This document shows positions 8,773 to 16,937 of a DNA stretch of 26,364 bases, piece after piece (position 1 is the stretch's first letter; each line of letters begins with the position of its first letter). The stretch lies in the NCBI GenBank assembly GCA_002336815.1, contig DDEU01000040.1, forward strand, positions 51,030-77,393, written 5' to 3'. Both the position numbers and the translations under genes were made by a program. Below the pieces are notes generated by a model. That model did not search any database, had not been told where the DNA came from, and saw only the letters and a program-made list of their open reading frames with translations. The stretch comes from Chitinophagaceae bacterium UBA1946 (GTDB lineage: Bacteria > Bacteroidota > Bacteroidia > Chitinophagales > Chitinophagaceae).

Positions 8773-9444
8773 ATGAAGTGGTTGAACACCTTTGTAAAAT
8801 TCCGTCTCTGGATAGGTATTGTATTGCTGGCGCTGGCCATTTTTACCAATGTACAGGCTGGTTTCTGGCCATCTTTTGTATTGTACCTGTTTGCATTGAT
8901 CTGCATCGTTGGTCATTTTTTGATCGGGCCAATGCGGCTGATACAGGGTTATATGGAAGAAGGTGATATGGAAGGCGCCAAAAAAGTGCTGGATTCTGTT
9001 TGGTTCCCGGCCCTGCTTATCAAGCCGATCCGTTCGGTGTATTACACGGTAAAAGGAAACCTGGATATGGCCAACCAGAATTATGAGAGCGCCGAAGTAA
9101 ATCTTAAAAAAAGCCAGTCGCTCATGGGCGGCGGCGGCATCCTGGGCGACCAGATGAAACAGGCAGAAGGTGCCAACAAGCTGCAACTCGGTATGCTGGC
9201 CATGCAGAAAAGCGATTTTAAACAGGCCGAAAGCTATATCCGGGCGGCCATCCGTGCCGGTTTGCCGGATAAAGAAAATGAAGCTGCAGCTTACCTGCAA
9301 TTGTCTTCCATCATGATCAATAAAAGAGAGTTCCGGGCGGGAAAAGATTATTTTAGAAAGGCCAAGGCATTAAAACCTACCACGCCTCAAATTGCCGACC
9401 AGATAAAACAAATGGAGAAATATATCAGCCGCATGCCGGGCTAG
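8773..9444 (+). CDS. TPR-repeat inner-membrane protein (223 aa)
   Basis: Two hydrophobic helices at about residues 12-29 and 33-52 (IGIVLLALAIF, FVLYLFALICIVGHFLI) precede a cytoplasmic or periplasmic helical region. That region contains TPR-like repeats (for example EEGDMEGAKKVLD, NYESAEVNLKKS, KSDFKQAESYIRAAI, KREFRAGKDYFRKAKAL). The start is the ATG at 8773, just downstream of a TAnnTTTG promoter box; the frame could be extended 8 codons to a TTG. A strong terminator follows 21 nt after the stop, so the gene looks monocistronic. TPR proteins of this kind usually mediate protein-protein contacts. No specific function can be read from the sequence. Confidence 0.85.
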   Translation: MKWLNTFVKFRLWIGIVLLALAIFTNVQAGFWPSFVLYLFALICIVGHFLIGPMRLIQGYMEEGDMEGAKKVLDSVWFPALLIKPIRSVYYTVKGNLDMANQNYESAEVNLKKSQSLMGGGGILGDQMKQAEGANKLQLGMLAMQKSDFKQAESYIRAAIRAGLPDKENEAAAYLQLSSIMINKREFRAGKDYFRKAKALKPTTPQIADQIKQMEKYISRMPG

Positions 9445-9465
9445 TCAATAAAAACGTGTACAGTC

Positions 9466-9500
9466 AAAAAAAGGATATTCCGGTGGAGTATCCTTTTTTT
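9466..9500 (+). terminator. Strong bidirectional intrinsic terminator
   Basis: A perfect 12-bp stem (seven A plus GGATA at 9466-9477; TATCC plus seven T at 9489-9500) encloses a loop that can pair further (TCC with GGA). A-tract and T-tract flanks make it work on either strand. It ends the TPR gene on the plus strand and may also stop the convergent SRPBCC gene, whose stop lies about 95 bp away. Confidence 0.85.
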
Positions 9501-9594
9501 CATCAAGGGGTTAGTCATAAGAATCAGTTATAAAAGCGGGAATAACCGTAACTAAGAAACAAAATAATCGCATTTTAACAAATCTCATAATTTT

Positions 9595-10065
9595 TTAAAT
9601 TGTTTTTACAAACAACTCTTCCACTTTTTGATAGCGGTAGTCAAAAATACCTTTCAACTGCTGTTTTACAAACAATGCATTGGCAATGTCTCCCAAAAAC
9701 CAAAAAGGCAATTTGTAGTGAACAATGTCTGTCATTTCCACACCGCCATCCACCTCTTTAAAGTGATGCTGGTGATGCCAGAGGCTGTAAGGGCCAAAGC
9801 GCTGTTCATCTACGAAATATTTTTTATCCTCCACATGAGTGATCTCGGTCATCCAGTACAAAGGGATATTCAATACCGGTTTTACTTTGTATTCAATGAT
9901 CTGCCCGGGATACATTTTTGATCCGTGGTGTTGGGAAATAATATTAAAGCCCATGGCGGCCGGGGTGATGTCTTTTAAATTTGCCGGGCTGCTGAAAAAA
10001 TCCCAGGCAGTATCGAGGCTTACAGGCAAATGCTGGATGGTTTTGAGGGAGTAGACCTTACTCAT
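9595..10065 (-). CDS. SRPBCC-superfamily ligand-binding protein (156 aa)
   Basis: The product has the form of a START/Bet v1-like (SRPBCC) domain: an N-terminal strand (VYSLKTIQHLPVS), the helix motif AWDFFSSPANLKDITPAAMGF, central strands (IIEYKVKPV, YWMTEITHVEDKKYFVDEQ, YSLWHHQHHFKEV) and a long C-terminal helix (QQLKGIFDYRYQKVEEL). The ATG at 10065 gives a typical length; the frame runs on upstream but that part looks non-coding. SRPBCC proteins bind hydrophobic ligands in a deep cavity; the ligand is unknown here. The gene is divergent from the helicase gene, with a 143-bp gap, and no consensus promoter box was found for it. Confidence 0.85.
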   Translation of the reverse strand: MSKVYSLKTIQHLPVSLDTAWDFFSSPANLKDITPAAMGFNIISQHHGSKMYPGQIIEYKVKPVLNIPLYWMTEITHVEDKKYFVDEQRFGPYSLWHHQHHFKEVDGGVEMTDIVHYKLPFWFLGDIANALFVKQQLKGIFDYRYQKVEELFVKTI

Positions 10066-10208
10066 AAGCATATAATTTTTATCGTAACAATATTCAGGGC
10101 AATTTGTTTTTCTTTGTACAGAACAACAGTGATGCATCATCCATTTTATGTTGCTCAACGGGCAATGCAAAACAATGTTCCATCAACACACTTATCTTTT
10201 AACTGATC

Positions 10209-13200
10209 ATGCAAACATATAAAGAACGGCTGCACCAGAAATTTAATGAGGCCTACCAGCAACTGAACCCACAGCAACGGGTAGCCGTAGATACCATCGA
10301 AGGCCCGGTGATGGTAATTGCTGGTCCGGGCACGGGCAAAACCCAGATACTGGCGGCACGCATTGGTAAAATATTGCTTGAAACAGATGCGCTTCCGGAG
10401 AATATCCTTTGTCTTACCTACACCGATGCCGGCGCCATTGCCATGCGCAGGAGGCTGCAGCAATTCATTGGTGCCGATGCTTATAAAGTAAACATCTACA
10501 CTTTTCATGCTTTTTGCAACGATGTGATACAGGATAATTTATCCCTGTTCGAGAAGAATTCACTTGATGCCATTTCCGAACTGGAAAGCATCCAGTTGTT
10601 TAAAAAACTGATCGACGACTTTCCTAAAAACCATGCGCTTAAAAGATACCGGGGTGATGTATACTTTGAAGTGAACAATCTCCGCAATCTTTTTTCTTCC
10701 ATGAAAAGAGAAGGCTGGGCGCCGGAATTTATCAATCAGCGCATTGAGGAGTACATTGCCTCGCTTGCTACCAGGGATGAGTTTGTGTACAAAAGAAAAT
10801 ACAAGCAATTCAAAGCCGGCGACCTGAAGCAGGATAAAATAGACGAAGAGAAAGAGAAAATGGAAAAGTTACGGACAGCCGTAGCCGAATTCAGCAATTT
10901 TCAGCAACTGATGCGCCAGCGCAACCGCTACGATTTTGATGATATGATCAATTGGGTGATCAGGGTATTTGAAGAAAATAAATCGGTGTTGTCTGCTTAC
11001 CAGGAAAAATTCCAGTATATACTCGTAGATGAATTCCAGGATACCAGCGGAACACAGAACCGGCTGGTGCAGTTGCTGATCAGTTACTGGGATAAACCCA
11101 ATGTTTTTGTGGTGGGGGATGATGACCAGAGCATTTACCGGTTCCAGGGGGCGAACGTTGAGAATATGCTGGAGTTTGCCAACACTTATGCCAGCCATCT
11201 GAAAACTGTGGTGCTCACCAATAACTACCGCAGCACACAACCGATACTCGATATTTCCAAAACCCTCATCAACAAGAACGAAGAACGGTTGGTAAAACAA
11301 ATTGATGGCTTGAGCAAAGACCTGCTGGCAGCCAATACCAAGATCAACCTGCTTACGCATGATGCCGAGATCACGGAATACAATTCGGTAAAAGATGAGA
11401 TGGGTTTTATTACCAACAAGATATTTGCATTGCTGCAGGAAGGCGTGTCGCCGGGAAAGATCGCTGTGATCTATAAAGAGAACAGGTACGGCGAGGAACT
11501 GGCCACATATTTCCGATTGAAAGGCATACCGTTGTACAGCAAAAGGGAAATTGACATTCTGCAACATCCTTTTATAAAAAAAATAATACAGTTGTTGCGA
11601 TACCTAGATGCTGAGCATTATATTCCATATGGCGGGGATTCCTTATTGTTTGAAATTCTGCACTATGATTTTTACAATATACCAGCTATAGAAATTGCAA
11701 AACTCACAGTAGAATCTAACCAAAGAAAATTCAAAGATGAAAAATCATCACTTCGGAAATTGTTGAGCGATAAAGCGAATGCCGCTCCGCAAAATTTATT
11801 TGACTTTGGAATTCATGACGGGTTAAAAAAAGTTAGTAAGATAATTGAACAGTTAATTGCAGACGTTTCGAATGTAACATTGCTTCAGTTAGTTGACAAT
11901 GTTATCAGAAACGCAGATGTTTTAAAGTATATAATGAATAGCGACTCAAAAGTCGAATTAATGCATCTTTTGACAAAGCTGTTTGACTTCATAAAAGATG
12001 AAGCAGCAAGAAATAAATCACTGAACTTGAAAATATTTATTCAGACAGTGGATTTAATGGAGAAGGAGGATTTGAAAATCGGAATGACTCAGATGAAAGG
12101 AAGTGAAAATGGGGTTAGTTTGCTTACAGCTCATGGAAGTAAAGGACTTGAATTTGAATATGTCTTTTTTACGGGCGTTAATGCATCCTCATGGGAGAAA
12201 AAAAGAAAACCAGGTGGCGGTTATAAATTACCCGACACCATGTTTTCATCACAACCTCATTCAAATGATGAAGAAGAGTTAAGGAGATTGTTTTATGTTG
12301 CACTTACACGGGCAGAAAAGTATTTGTTTATTTCTTATTCCAGGTTCAAAAATGATGGGAAAGAAATGGAACCTTCTATGTTTATTGCAGAAATTCTTGA
12401 AGAGCATAACCTACCTATCTTGAAGATTACTTTAAGTGAAGAAGAAATGATGGAGTTTGAGTCGTTGCATTTCACAGGCCAGGCGCCAGAGATTGAAAAA
12501 ATCGAAGAGGACTTTATCGGCCCACTTTTAGAAAAATTTGTAATGAATGTTACTGCACTCAACAGTTATCTTAAATGTCCACTGGGATTTTATTACCAGA
12601 ACCTGATCCGCATTCCTTCCGGGAAAAACGAAGCAACAGAATTTGGAAGCGCAATTCATCACGCTTTAGAGCAACTCTTCAGGAAAATGAGGCTTAGCGG
12701 TAGCGATAAGTTCCCTTCCAAAGAAGAAATGGTTTCAGACTTCAGTACGTATATGAAAAGGCATCAGCAGAACTTCACCCAGGAAGCATTTGATCGTAGA
12801 ATAGAACAAGGTGCAATTATCATTCCTGCCTACTATGATAAGTACATAAATACTTGGAACAAGATTGTTGTTGTTGAACAAAATATCCGTGGCGTAGTCG
12901 TAAACGGAGTGCCGCTAAAAGGAAAACTGGACAAGCTTGAGTTCAATGGCAAAGAAATAAATGTAGTGGATTATAAAAGTGGCGATATCGACAAAGCCAT
13001 TCCTAAACTGAAAGGGCCAAATGATAAAGAACCCAACGGCGGCGATTACTGGCGGCAGGCGGTTTTTTATAAATTACTCATCGATAATTATGAGCAAAAA
13101 GACTGGAAAGTGATCAGTACCGAGTTTGATTTTGTAGAGCCGGATAAAAAGAAAGAATACCGCAAGGAAAAAATTGTGATCACCCCGGCAGATACAGAAA

Positions 13201-13355
13201 CCGTGAAGCAGCAGCTCACCGGTGTTTGGGAAAAGATACAGGCCCGGGACTTTTACACCGGTTGCGGAAAAGAAGACTGTCACTGGTGCAATTTTGTAAA
13301 AGACAATCAGCTGGCGGTAGCTTTGCACGACCTGCAGGAGGAAGAAGCAGATTAA
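10209..13355 (+). CDS. UvrD/PcrA-type DNA helicase with C-terminal AddB-like PD-(D/E)XK nuclease
   Basis: This is an SF1A helicase with a nuclease tail, 1048 residues. Motifs in order: Q motif (LNPQQRVAV, about 19-27), Walker A GPGTGKT (39-45), Walker B ILVDEFQD (271-278), motif III GDDDQSIYRFQG (303-314), NYRS (339-342), motif V LTAHGSKGLEFEYV and motif VI LRRLFYVALTRAEKY. The C-terminal PDDEXK_1-like domain has GKLDKLEF and VVDYKSGD (about 903-925). Cysteines at about 789 (LKCPLGF) and 1019-1027 (CGKEDCHWC) match the arrangement of the Fe-S cluster in AddB-type nucleases. Expected to act in double-strand break processing or repair. An AT-rich block covers residues about 460-785 (see separate entry). 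The start is the ATG at 10209. Confidence 0.93.
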   Translation: MQTYKERLHQKFNEAYQQLNPQQRVAVDTIEGPVMVIAGPGTGKTQILAARIGKILLETDALPENILCLTYTDAGAIAMRRRLQQFIGADAYKVNIYTFHAFCNDVIQDNLSLFEKNSLDAISELESIQLFKKLIDDFPKNHALKRYRGDVYFEVNNLRNLFSSMKREGWAPEFINQRIEEYIASLATRDEFVYKRKYKQFKAGDLKQDKIDEEKEKMEKLRTAVAEFSNFQQLMRQRNRYDFDDMINWVIRVFEENKSVLSAYQEKFQYILVDEFQDTSGTQNRLVQLLISYWDKPNVFVVGDDDQSIYRFQGANVENMLEFANTYASHLKTVVLTNNYRSTQPILDISKTLINKNEERLVKQIDGLSKDLLAANTKINLLTHDAEITEYNSVKDEMGFITNKIFALLQEGVSPGKIAVIYKENRYGEELATYFRLKGIPLYSKREIDILQHPFIKKIIQLLRYLDAEHYIPYGGDSLLFEILHYDFYNIPAIEIAKLTVESNQRKFKDEKSSLRKLLSDKANAAPQNLFDFGIHDGLKKVSKIIEQLIADVSNVTLLQLVDNVIRNADVLKYIMNSDSKVELMHLLTKLFDFIKDEAARNKSLNLKIFIQTVDLMEKEDLKIGMTQMKGSENGVSLLTAHGSKGLEFEYVFFTGVNASSWEKKRKPGGGYKLPDTMFSSQPHSNDEEELRRLFYVALTRAEKYLFISYSRFKNDGKEMEPSMFIAEILEEHNLPILKITLSEEEMMEFESLHFTGQAPEIEKIEEDFIGPLLEKFVMNVTALNSYLKCPLGFYYQNLIRIPSGKNEATEFGSAIHHALEQLFRKMRLSGSDKFPSKEEMVSDFSTYMKRHQQNFTQEAFDRRIEQGAIIIPAYYDKYINTWNKIVVVEQNIRGVVVNGVPLKGKLDKLEFNGKEINVVDYKSGDIDKAIPKLKGPNDKEPNGGDYWRQAVFYKLLIDNYEQKDWKVISTEFDFVEPDKKKEYRKEKIVITPADTETVKQQLTGVWEKIQARDFYTGCGKEDCHWCNFVKDNQLAVALHDLQEEEAD
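11590..12570 (+). other. Low-GC block inside the helicase gene
   Basis: Sample 60-nt lines counted by hand give 28 % GC at 11641-11700 and 11881-11940 and 32 % at 12241-12300. The same gene gives 52 % at 11041-11100 and 45 % at 13021-13080. The block is in frame and the helicase motifs in it (V and VI) are intact. It covers the middle and second helicase domain. Edges are judged by eye: the left edge is fairly sharp near 11575-11590, the right more gradual. Confidence 0.7.
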
Positions 13356-13399
13356 TATAACTTTATGAAACTGCCAACCCCTGCTTGCGATAAAGCAAC

Positions 13400-13407
13400 T
13401 AAGTTTG
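13400..13407 (+). promoter_or_regulatory. Bacteroidota -7 promoter box (TAAGTTTG)
   Basis: TAAGTTTG fits TAnnTTTG exactly and lies 17 nt before the ATG at 13425. A TTG at 13385-13387 is too close to be a canonical -33 element. The box supports the internal ATG at 13425 over the in-frame ATG at 13365. Confidence 0.45.
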
Positions 13408-13424
13408 CAACGCAAAAACTGCTG

Positions 13425-14825
13425 ATGAACATTAAATATATTTTTTACAGCCTGTTGATCTTCGCTGCCGTTTACTGCACATCTGCCGGCATTACCGGCT
13501 GTGCACAAATTGGTACACCTACCGGCGGACCAAGAGACAGCATCGCACCCGTACTGGTATCTGCAATACCGGCGGAGCATAAAACAAATTTCACGGGCAA
13601 TAAGATCGAACTTATTTTTAATGAGTACATCGATTTGCAGGAAGTACAAACCAATGTGCTGGTGTCTCCCTACCCGAAAGTAAATCCCAATATCAGCTAT
13701 AAGCTCAGAACCATCACCGTCAAGATACGGGACACGCTGTTGCCCAATACCACTTATGCCATCAATTTTGGCAATTCCATCAAAGACCTGAACGAGGGCA
13801 ATCCCTATAAAAATTACACCTATGTTTTTTCTACGGGCAGCAGCATCGATTCTTTTAAACTGTCCGGAAAAGTATTGCTGGCAGAGTCGGGTAAAACAGA
13901 CAGCACCATCATTGCCATGCTTTACCGCAATGCGCCGGACTCCGCCGTGGAAAAAAGAAAGCCTGATTATATTGCCCGGGTAAGCAAGGATGGATCGTTC
14001 ACCTTTACGAACCTTTCCGGGGGTACTTATAAAGTGTACGCATTGCTGGATGGAGACGGGGGCAAAACCTACAACTCTGCGATTGAAACCTTTGCGTTTG
14101 CAGACAGTGACATTATTGTTAGCGACAGTACAAAGCCAATTACCCTGTACGCCTATGCTGCTGAAAAAGATGTAAAGAAAGTATCGGCAACTACGGGCAA
14201 TACAAAAACCCCGGCCGATAAAAAATTAAAGTACACGACCCCGCTTTCGTCAGGTGCACAAAGCCTGTTAAGTCCGCTGCAGCTTATTTTTGCAAAGCCT
14301 TTAAAAAAGCTGGATGATAAAAGGATCATACTCACCGATTCTTCTTATCGAACGATACCAGGTGTTACAATTACGCTCGATAGCACGAACACCATCATCA
14401 ACCTGGCAACAAAATGGCAGGAAGATTTTAACTACCGCCTCATCCTTAACAGTGATGCGGTAGCGGATTCGCTGGGCAACCAGTTGGCAAGAACCGATAC
14501 CATCAAATTCAGGACAAAGAACAAAGGTGAATATGGAGCACTTGTATTACGCTTCACCAAATTTGATGCTGCCAAACACCCGGTACTGCAGTTTTTCCGG
14601 GGCGAAGAAATGCTGCGTTCCATACCCATCACCAGCACAAGTTGGAGCGATAACCTGGTAGAACCCGGTGAATATGAGCTAAGGATATTATATGATGACA
14701 ACAACAACGGCAAATGGGATCCCGGGGATTATAAAAAGAAATTACAACCGGAAAAAGCCGTTACGCTCACAAAAAAATTAGCCATACGGGCAAACTGGGA
14801 TAATGAAAGGGACATAGAACTTTAA
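13425..14825 (+). CDS. Ig-like (Big_5/SbsA-like) domain lipoprotein (466 aa)
   Basis: The lipobox AGITGC (Cys about 26) after a hydrophobic N-terminus marks a lipoprotein. The mature start, CAQIGTPTGGPRDSIAPVL, leads into an Ig-like Big_5 domain (NKIELIFNEYI, LLPNTTYAINFG, YTYVFSTG; about 50-140). A carboxypeptidase-regulatory-like beta region (SFKLSGKVLLA, GSFTFTNLSGGTYKVYALLD) follows, then a second Ig-like part (SLLSPLQLIFAKPL, YRLILNSDAVADSLGNQL) and a C-terminal repeat with acidic residues (YELRILYDDNNNGKWDPGD), which could bind calcium. The chosen start makes a clean signal; an ATG at 13365 would add 20 residues. It probably sits in the outer membrane as a cell-surface or periplasmic structural protein. 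Confidence 0.85.
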   Translation: MNIKYIFYSLLIFAAVYCTSAGITGCAQIGTPTGGPRDSIAPVLVSAIPAEHKTNFTGNKIELIFNEYIDLQEVQTNVLVSPYPKVNPNISYKLRTITVKIRDTLLPNTTYAINFGNSIKDLNEGNPYKNYTYVFSTGSSIDSFKLSGKVLLAESGKTDSTIIAMLYRNAPDSAVEKRKPDYIARVSKDGSFTFTNLSGGTYKVYALLDGDGGKTYNSAIETFAFADSDIIVSDSTKPITLYAYAAEKDVKKVSATTGNTKTPADKKLKYTTPLSSGAQSLLSPLQLIFAKPLKKLDDKRIILTDSSYRTIPGVTITLDSTNTIINLATKWQEDFNYRLILNSDAVADSLGNQLARTDTIKFRTKNKGEYGALVLRFTKFDAAKHPVLQFFRGEEMLRSIPITSTSWSDNLVEPGEYELRILYDDNNNGKWDPGDYKKKLQPEKAVTLTKKLAIRANWDNERDIEL

Positions 14826-14837
14826 GGGAAATTCAAC

Positions 14838-14854
14838 ATTCAAAACTCAAAATT
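14838..14854 (+). repeat. Intergenic 17-bp repeat, copy 2
   Basis: Exact second copy of ATTCAAAACTCAAAATT (see 8697-8713), again in the gap upstream of a TAnnTTTG box (14887-14894). It is surrounded by similar TTCAA-type words (14831-14868). Confidence 0.6.
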
Positions 14855-14886
14855 CTCAACTTTCAATCCAACTCTCATTTATCAAT

Positions 14887-14894
14887 TACCTTTG
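14887..14894 (+). promoter_or_regulatory. Bacteroidota -7 promoter box (TACCTTTG) at the recR start
   Basis: TACCTTTG matches TAnnTTTG exactly and ends only 3 nt before the recR ATG (14898). If used, transcription would begin at or next to the start codon, giving a leaderless or almost leaderless mRNA. No TTG is present at the usual -33 distance. Confidence 0.5.
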
Positions 14895-14897
14895 AGC

Positions 14898-15521
14898 ATG
14901 ATTTTTTCTTCCACGCTTTTAGAGAACGCAGTGAGTGAATTTGCCAGGCTACCCGGTATTGGTAAAAAAACCGCACTCAGGCTGGTGTTGCATCTTATCA
15001 AACAGGATACAGCGGCGGTACAGCAATTCAGCGGAGCCATTGCACACATGAGAGAAGCGATACAGTTCTGCAACCGCTGTCACAATATTTCTGACACGCC
15101 TGTTTGTAATATCTGCAGCAATCACAGCCGCAGGCAGGATATCATTTGCGTAGTAGAAAATATCAGGGATGTGATCGCCATTGAAAGTACGCAGCAGTTC
15201 AACGGGCTGTATCATGTATTGGGCGGTATCATCTCTCCGCTTGATGGCATCGGTCCGGAGCAGCTCAATATAGAGTCGCTGGTAAAAAGAATACCCGAAG
15301 AAAACATCGGTGAAATAATTTTTGCGCTCAATGCCAATGTGCAGGGTGATACCACCGTATACTACATCAGCAAAAAACTAAAAAATATCCCCGTTAAGAT
15401 CACTACCATTGCCAGGGGCATTGCCTTTGGCGGCGAACTGGAATATGCGGATGAAATGACGCTGGCCAAAAGCATCAGCAACCGCATTCCTGTTGAAAAT
15501 TACATCGTAACCGGCAACTGA
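14898..15521 (+). CDS. recR: Recombination mediator protein RecR
   Basis: The product (207 aa, usual RecR length) has the N-terminal helix-hairpin-helix (FARLPGIGKKTALRLVLHL), a C4 zinc finger (C58xxC61, C70xxC73: FCNRCHN, VCNICSN), and a Toprim domain (IICVVENIRDVIAIEST, YHVLGGIISPLDGIGPEQ). The C-terminal part (TTIARGIAFGGELEYADEMTLAKS) is typical of RecR. RecR works with RecF/RecO to load RecA onto gapped DNA. A TTG two codons upstream is possible, but the ATG at 14898 gives the expected start. The gene probably has its own promoter (14887-14894). It lies 1.5 kb downstream of a repair-type helicase, with no sign of an operon between them. Confidence 0.97.
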   Translation: MIFSSTLLENAVSEFARLPGIGKKTALRLVLHLIKQDTAAVQQFSGAIAHMREAIQFCNRCHNISDTPVCNICSNHSRRQDIICVVENIRDVIAIESTQQFNGLYHVLGGIISPLDGIGPEQLNIESLVKRIPEENIGEIIFALNANVQGDTTVYYISKKLKNIPVKITTIARGIAFGGELEYADEMTLAKSISNRIPVENYIVTGN

Positions 15522-15778
15522 TCAGCCAGCCGGCTAGCTGCATTTTGCTCAATTTATTACCAGTTTATTATAAAACCGTGGCGCAACCTTCAGCCTAAGA
15601 TTTACGATATGGGGGCAGGCGCAAACACCGTTACAGCCGCCATCCCGCCTGCAGGAGATATGCCGGGTACTCAGCAGGATTATGATTATTCCCGTTCGGG
15701 TGCTTTTTTTTCCTGTTCAGCAGGTTTGGTACCTGAGCACCAGTGGCTGGATATATCTTTACCAGAACCTATTAAAAT
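15522..15778 (+). other. Gap between recR and the OB-fold gene
   Basis: An imperfect 18-bp palindrome (15523-15540, CAGCCAGCCGGCTAGCTG) follows the recR stop but has no T tract. A TATCTTTA sequence at 15754-15761 is one base off the -7 consensus and could drive the gene at 15779. An open frame of 64 codons from 15609 overlaps the next gene and has no recognisable features. I see no RNA gene here. Confidence 0.4.
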
Positions 15779-16216
15779 ATGGCAGGCAAAGCAAAAAAAA
15801 TAGCAATCGGGATACTTGTTCTTGCAGTGGCAGGCGCTGTCGCCGGCTATTTTATGTGGAATAAACCACACCAGGATGTAGCAGATGCTGCCGGCAAAAA
15901 AGTTACTGCCATCGAATTGTATCATTCCTTTACCACCGACTCGGTTGCTGCTAAAAAAAATTACATCCAGCAGGTCCTGGAAGTTTCGGGCATCGTAAGC
16001 AGCATTTCAAAGAACCAGCAGCAGCAGGTGGTGGTATTGATCAAAACAGCCACCGAAGGGGCTTCTGTAAATTGTACGATGGAAGGCCCGGCAAGCAATA
16101 TAAAAGAAGGCAGTACCATCTCCGTCAAAGGCATTTGCGATGGTATTGGCCAGGGCGATGCAGACCTTGGAATAATGGGTGATGTGTACCTGGTGCGTTG
16201 TTATTTGGCAAATTAA
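15779..16216 (+). CDS. OB-fold tRNA_anti-like membrane protein (145 aa)
   Basis: A Lys-rich start (MAGKAKKIA) leads into one transmembrane helix or uncleaved signal (IGILVLAVAGAVAGYFMW, about 9-27). The exported part has the layout of the tRNA_anti-like OB-fold family: ELYHSFTTDSVAAKKNYI, VLEVSGIVSSI, VVLIKTATEGASVNCTM, GSTISVKGICDGI, DVYLVRCYLAN. Despite the name, members are small envelope proteins and their ligand is generally unknown. The gene is first in a co-directional series (17-nt gap to the next) leading into cytochrome and YceI genes, which suggests a shared transcript. Confidence 0.85.
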   Translation: MAGKAKKIAIGILVLAVAGAVAGYFMWNKPHQDVADAAGKKVTAIELYHSFTTDSVAAKKNYIQQVLEVSGIVSSISKNQQQQVVVLIKTATEGASVNCTMEGPASNIKEGSTISVKGICDGIGQGDADLGIMGDVYLVRCYLAN

Positions 16217-16233
16217 TTTTAACCTGAACAGAT

Positions 16234-16926
16234 ATGATAAAAAGAACCGCAGGTAACTCTCTGCTACTGTTAATGCTGCTGGCAGCCGTTGTTTCCTGCA
16301 AGCATGAAATCCCTGTTAATCCCGGCGACCCGGGTGGGGGTGGTGGCAATGGAAACAACGGAGTATGTTTTGAAAGTGATATCCTGCCCATTTTTCAAAG
16401 CAATTGTTCAAAATCCGGTTGTCATGATGCAGGCTCCAGGGAAGAGGGATACCAGTTAGATTCCTACAGCAACATTGTAGCAAAGGGAATTGTTCCGGGC
16501 AATGCAGCCGGCAGTAAGATCTATAAATCGTTTACGGAAGATGGAAATGACAGAATGCCGCAGCCACCGAATAGTCCGTTAACAACAGACCAGATAAACC
16601 TGATCGCCACCTGGATCAATGAAGGTGCAAAAAATACCAGCAATTGTTCCTCCGGTTGTGATAGCACCAGGTTTGCGTACGCTGCCAATATCAAACCGAT
16701 CTTGCAAACCCATTGTCTTGGTTGCCACAGCGGCGCCGCCGCCTCGGGTGGTTATGTACCGCTGGATACCTACGATGGTGTAAGGGAAGTGGGCTTGTTC
16801 GGCGCTTTGTACGTGAGCATCAGTCATACCGGTACCAACCCAATGCCTCAGAACGGAGCCAAATTAAGCGATTGCAAAATTGGGGTGATCAGGAAATGGA
16901 TCGAAGCAGGGGCGCCCAATAATTAA
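16234..16926 (+). CDS. Di-heme-type cytochrome c lipoprotein (230 aa)
   Basis: The lipobox AVVSC (Cys22) is followed by a Gly-rich linker (about 33-43). Two cytochrome c-like modules follow. The first has an unusual CX4CH heme site (C58-SKSG-C63-H64) with a likely axial Met in DRMPQPP (M108). The second has a standard CXXCH (C161-LG-C164-H165) with Met in NPMPQNG (M204). Each module ends in a conserved helix (ATWINEGA, RKWIEAGAPNN). The protein is expected to be lipid-anchored and to carry covalent heme, acting in electron transfer. The next gene, 11 bp downstream, is a one-module relative with the same C-terminal motif, so the pair probably arose by duplication. Confidence 0.88.
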   Translation: MIKRTAGNSLLLLMLLAAVVSCKHEIPVNPGDPGGGGGNGNNGVCFESDILPIFQSNCSKSGCHDAGSREEGYQLDSYSNIVAKGIVPGNAAGSKIYKSFTEDGNDRMPQPPNSPLTTDQINLIATWINEGAKNTSNCSSGCDSTRFAYAANIKPILQTHCLGCHSGAAASGGYVPLDTYDGVREVGLFGALYVSISHTGTNPMPQNGAKLSDCKIGVIRKWIEAGAPNN

Positions 16927-16937
16927 ACAGTGATTAT

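Noticed and set aside
9595..10170. Longer SRPBCC frame from 10170
   Set aside because: The first 35 residues are Cys/His-rich and unlike the family; the ATG at 10065 gives the usual start.
15523..15540. Terminator for recR at the CAGCCAGCCGGCTAGCTG palindrome
   Set aside because: It has no loop, contains one mismatch pair and no T tract follows.
15609..15803. 64-codon plus-strand open frame between recR and the OB-fold gene
   Set aside because: It overlaps the start of the next gene by 25 bp, has no recognisable domain or promoter, and its composition does not clearly favour coding.
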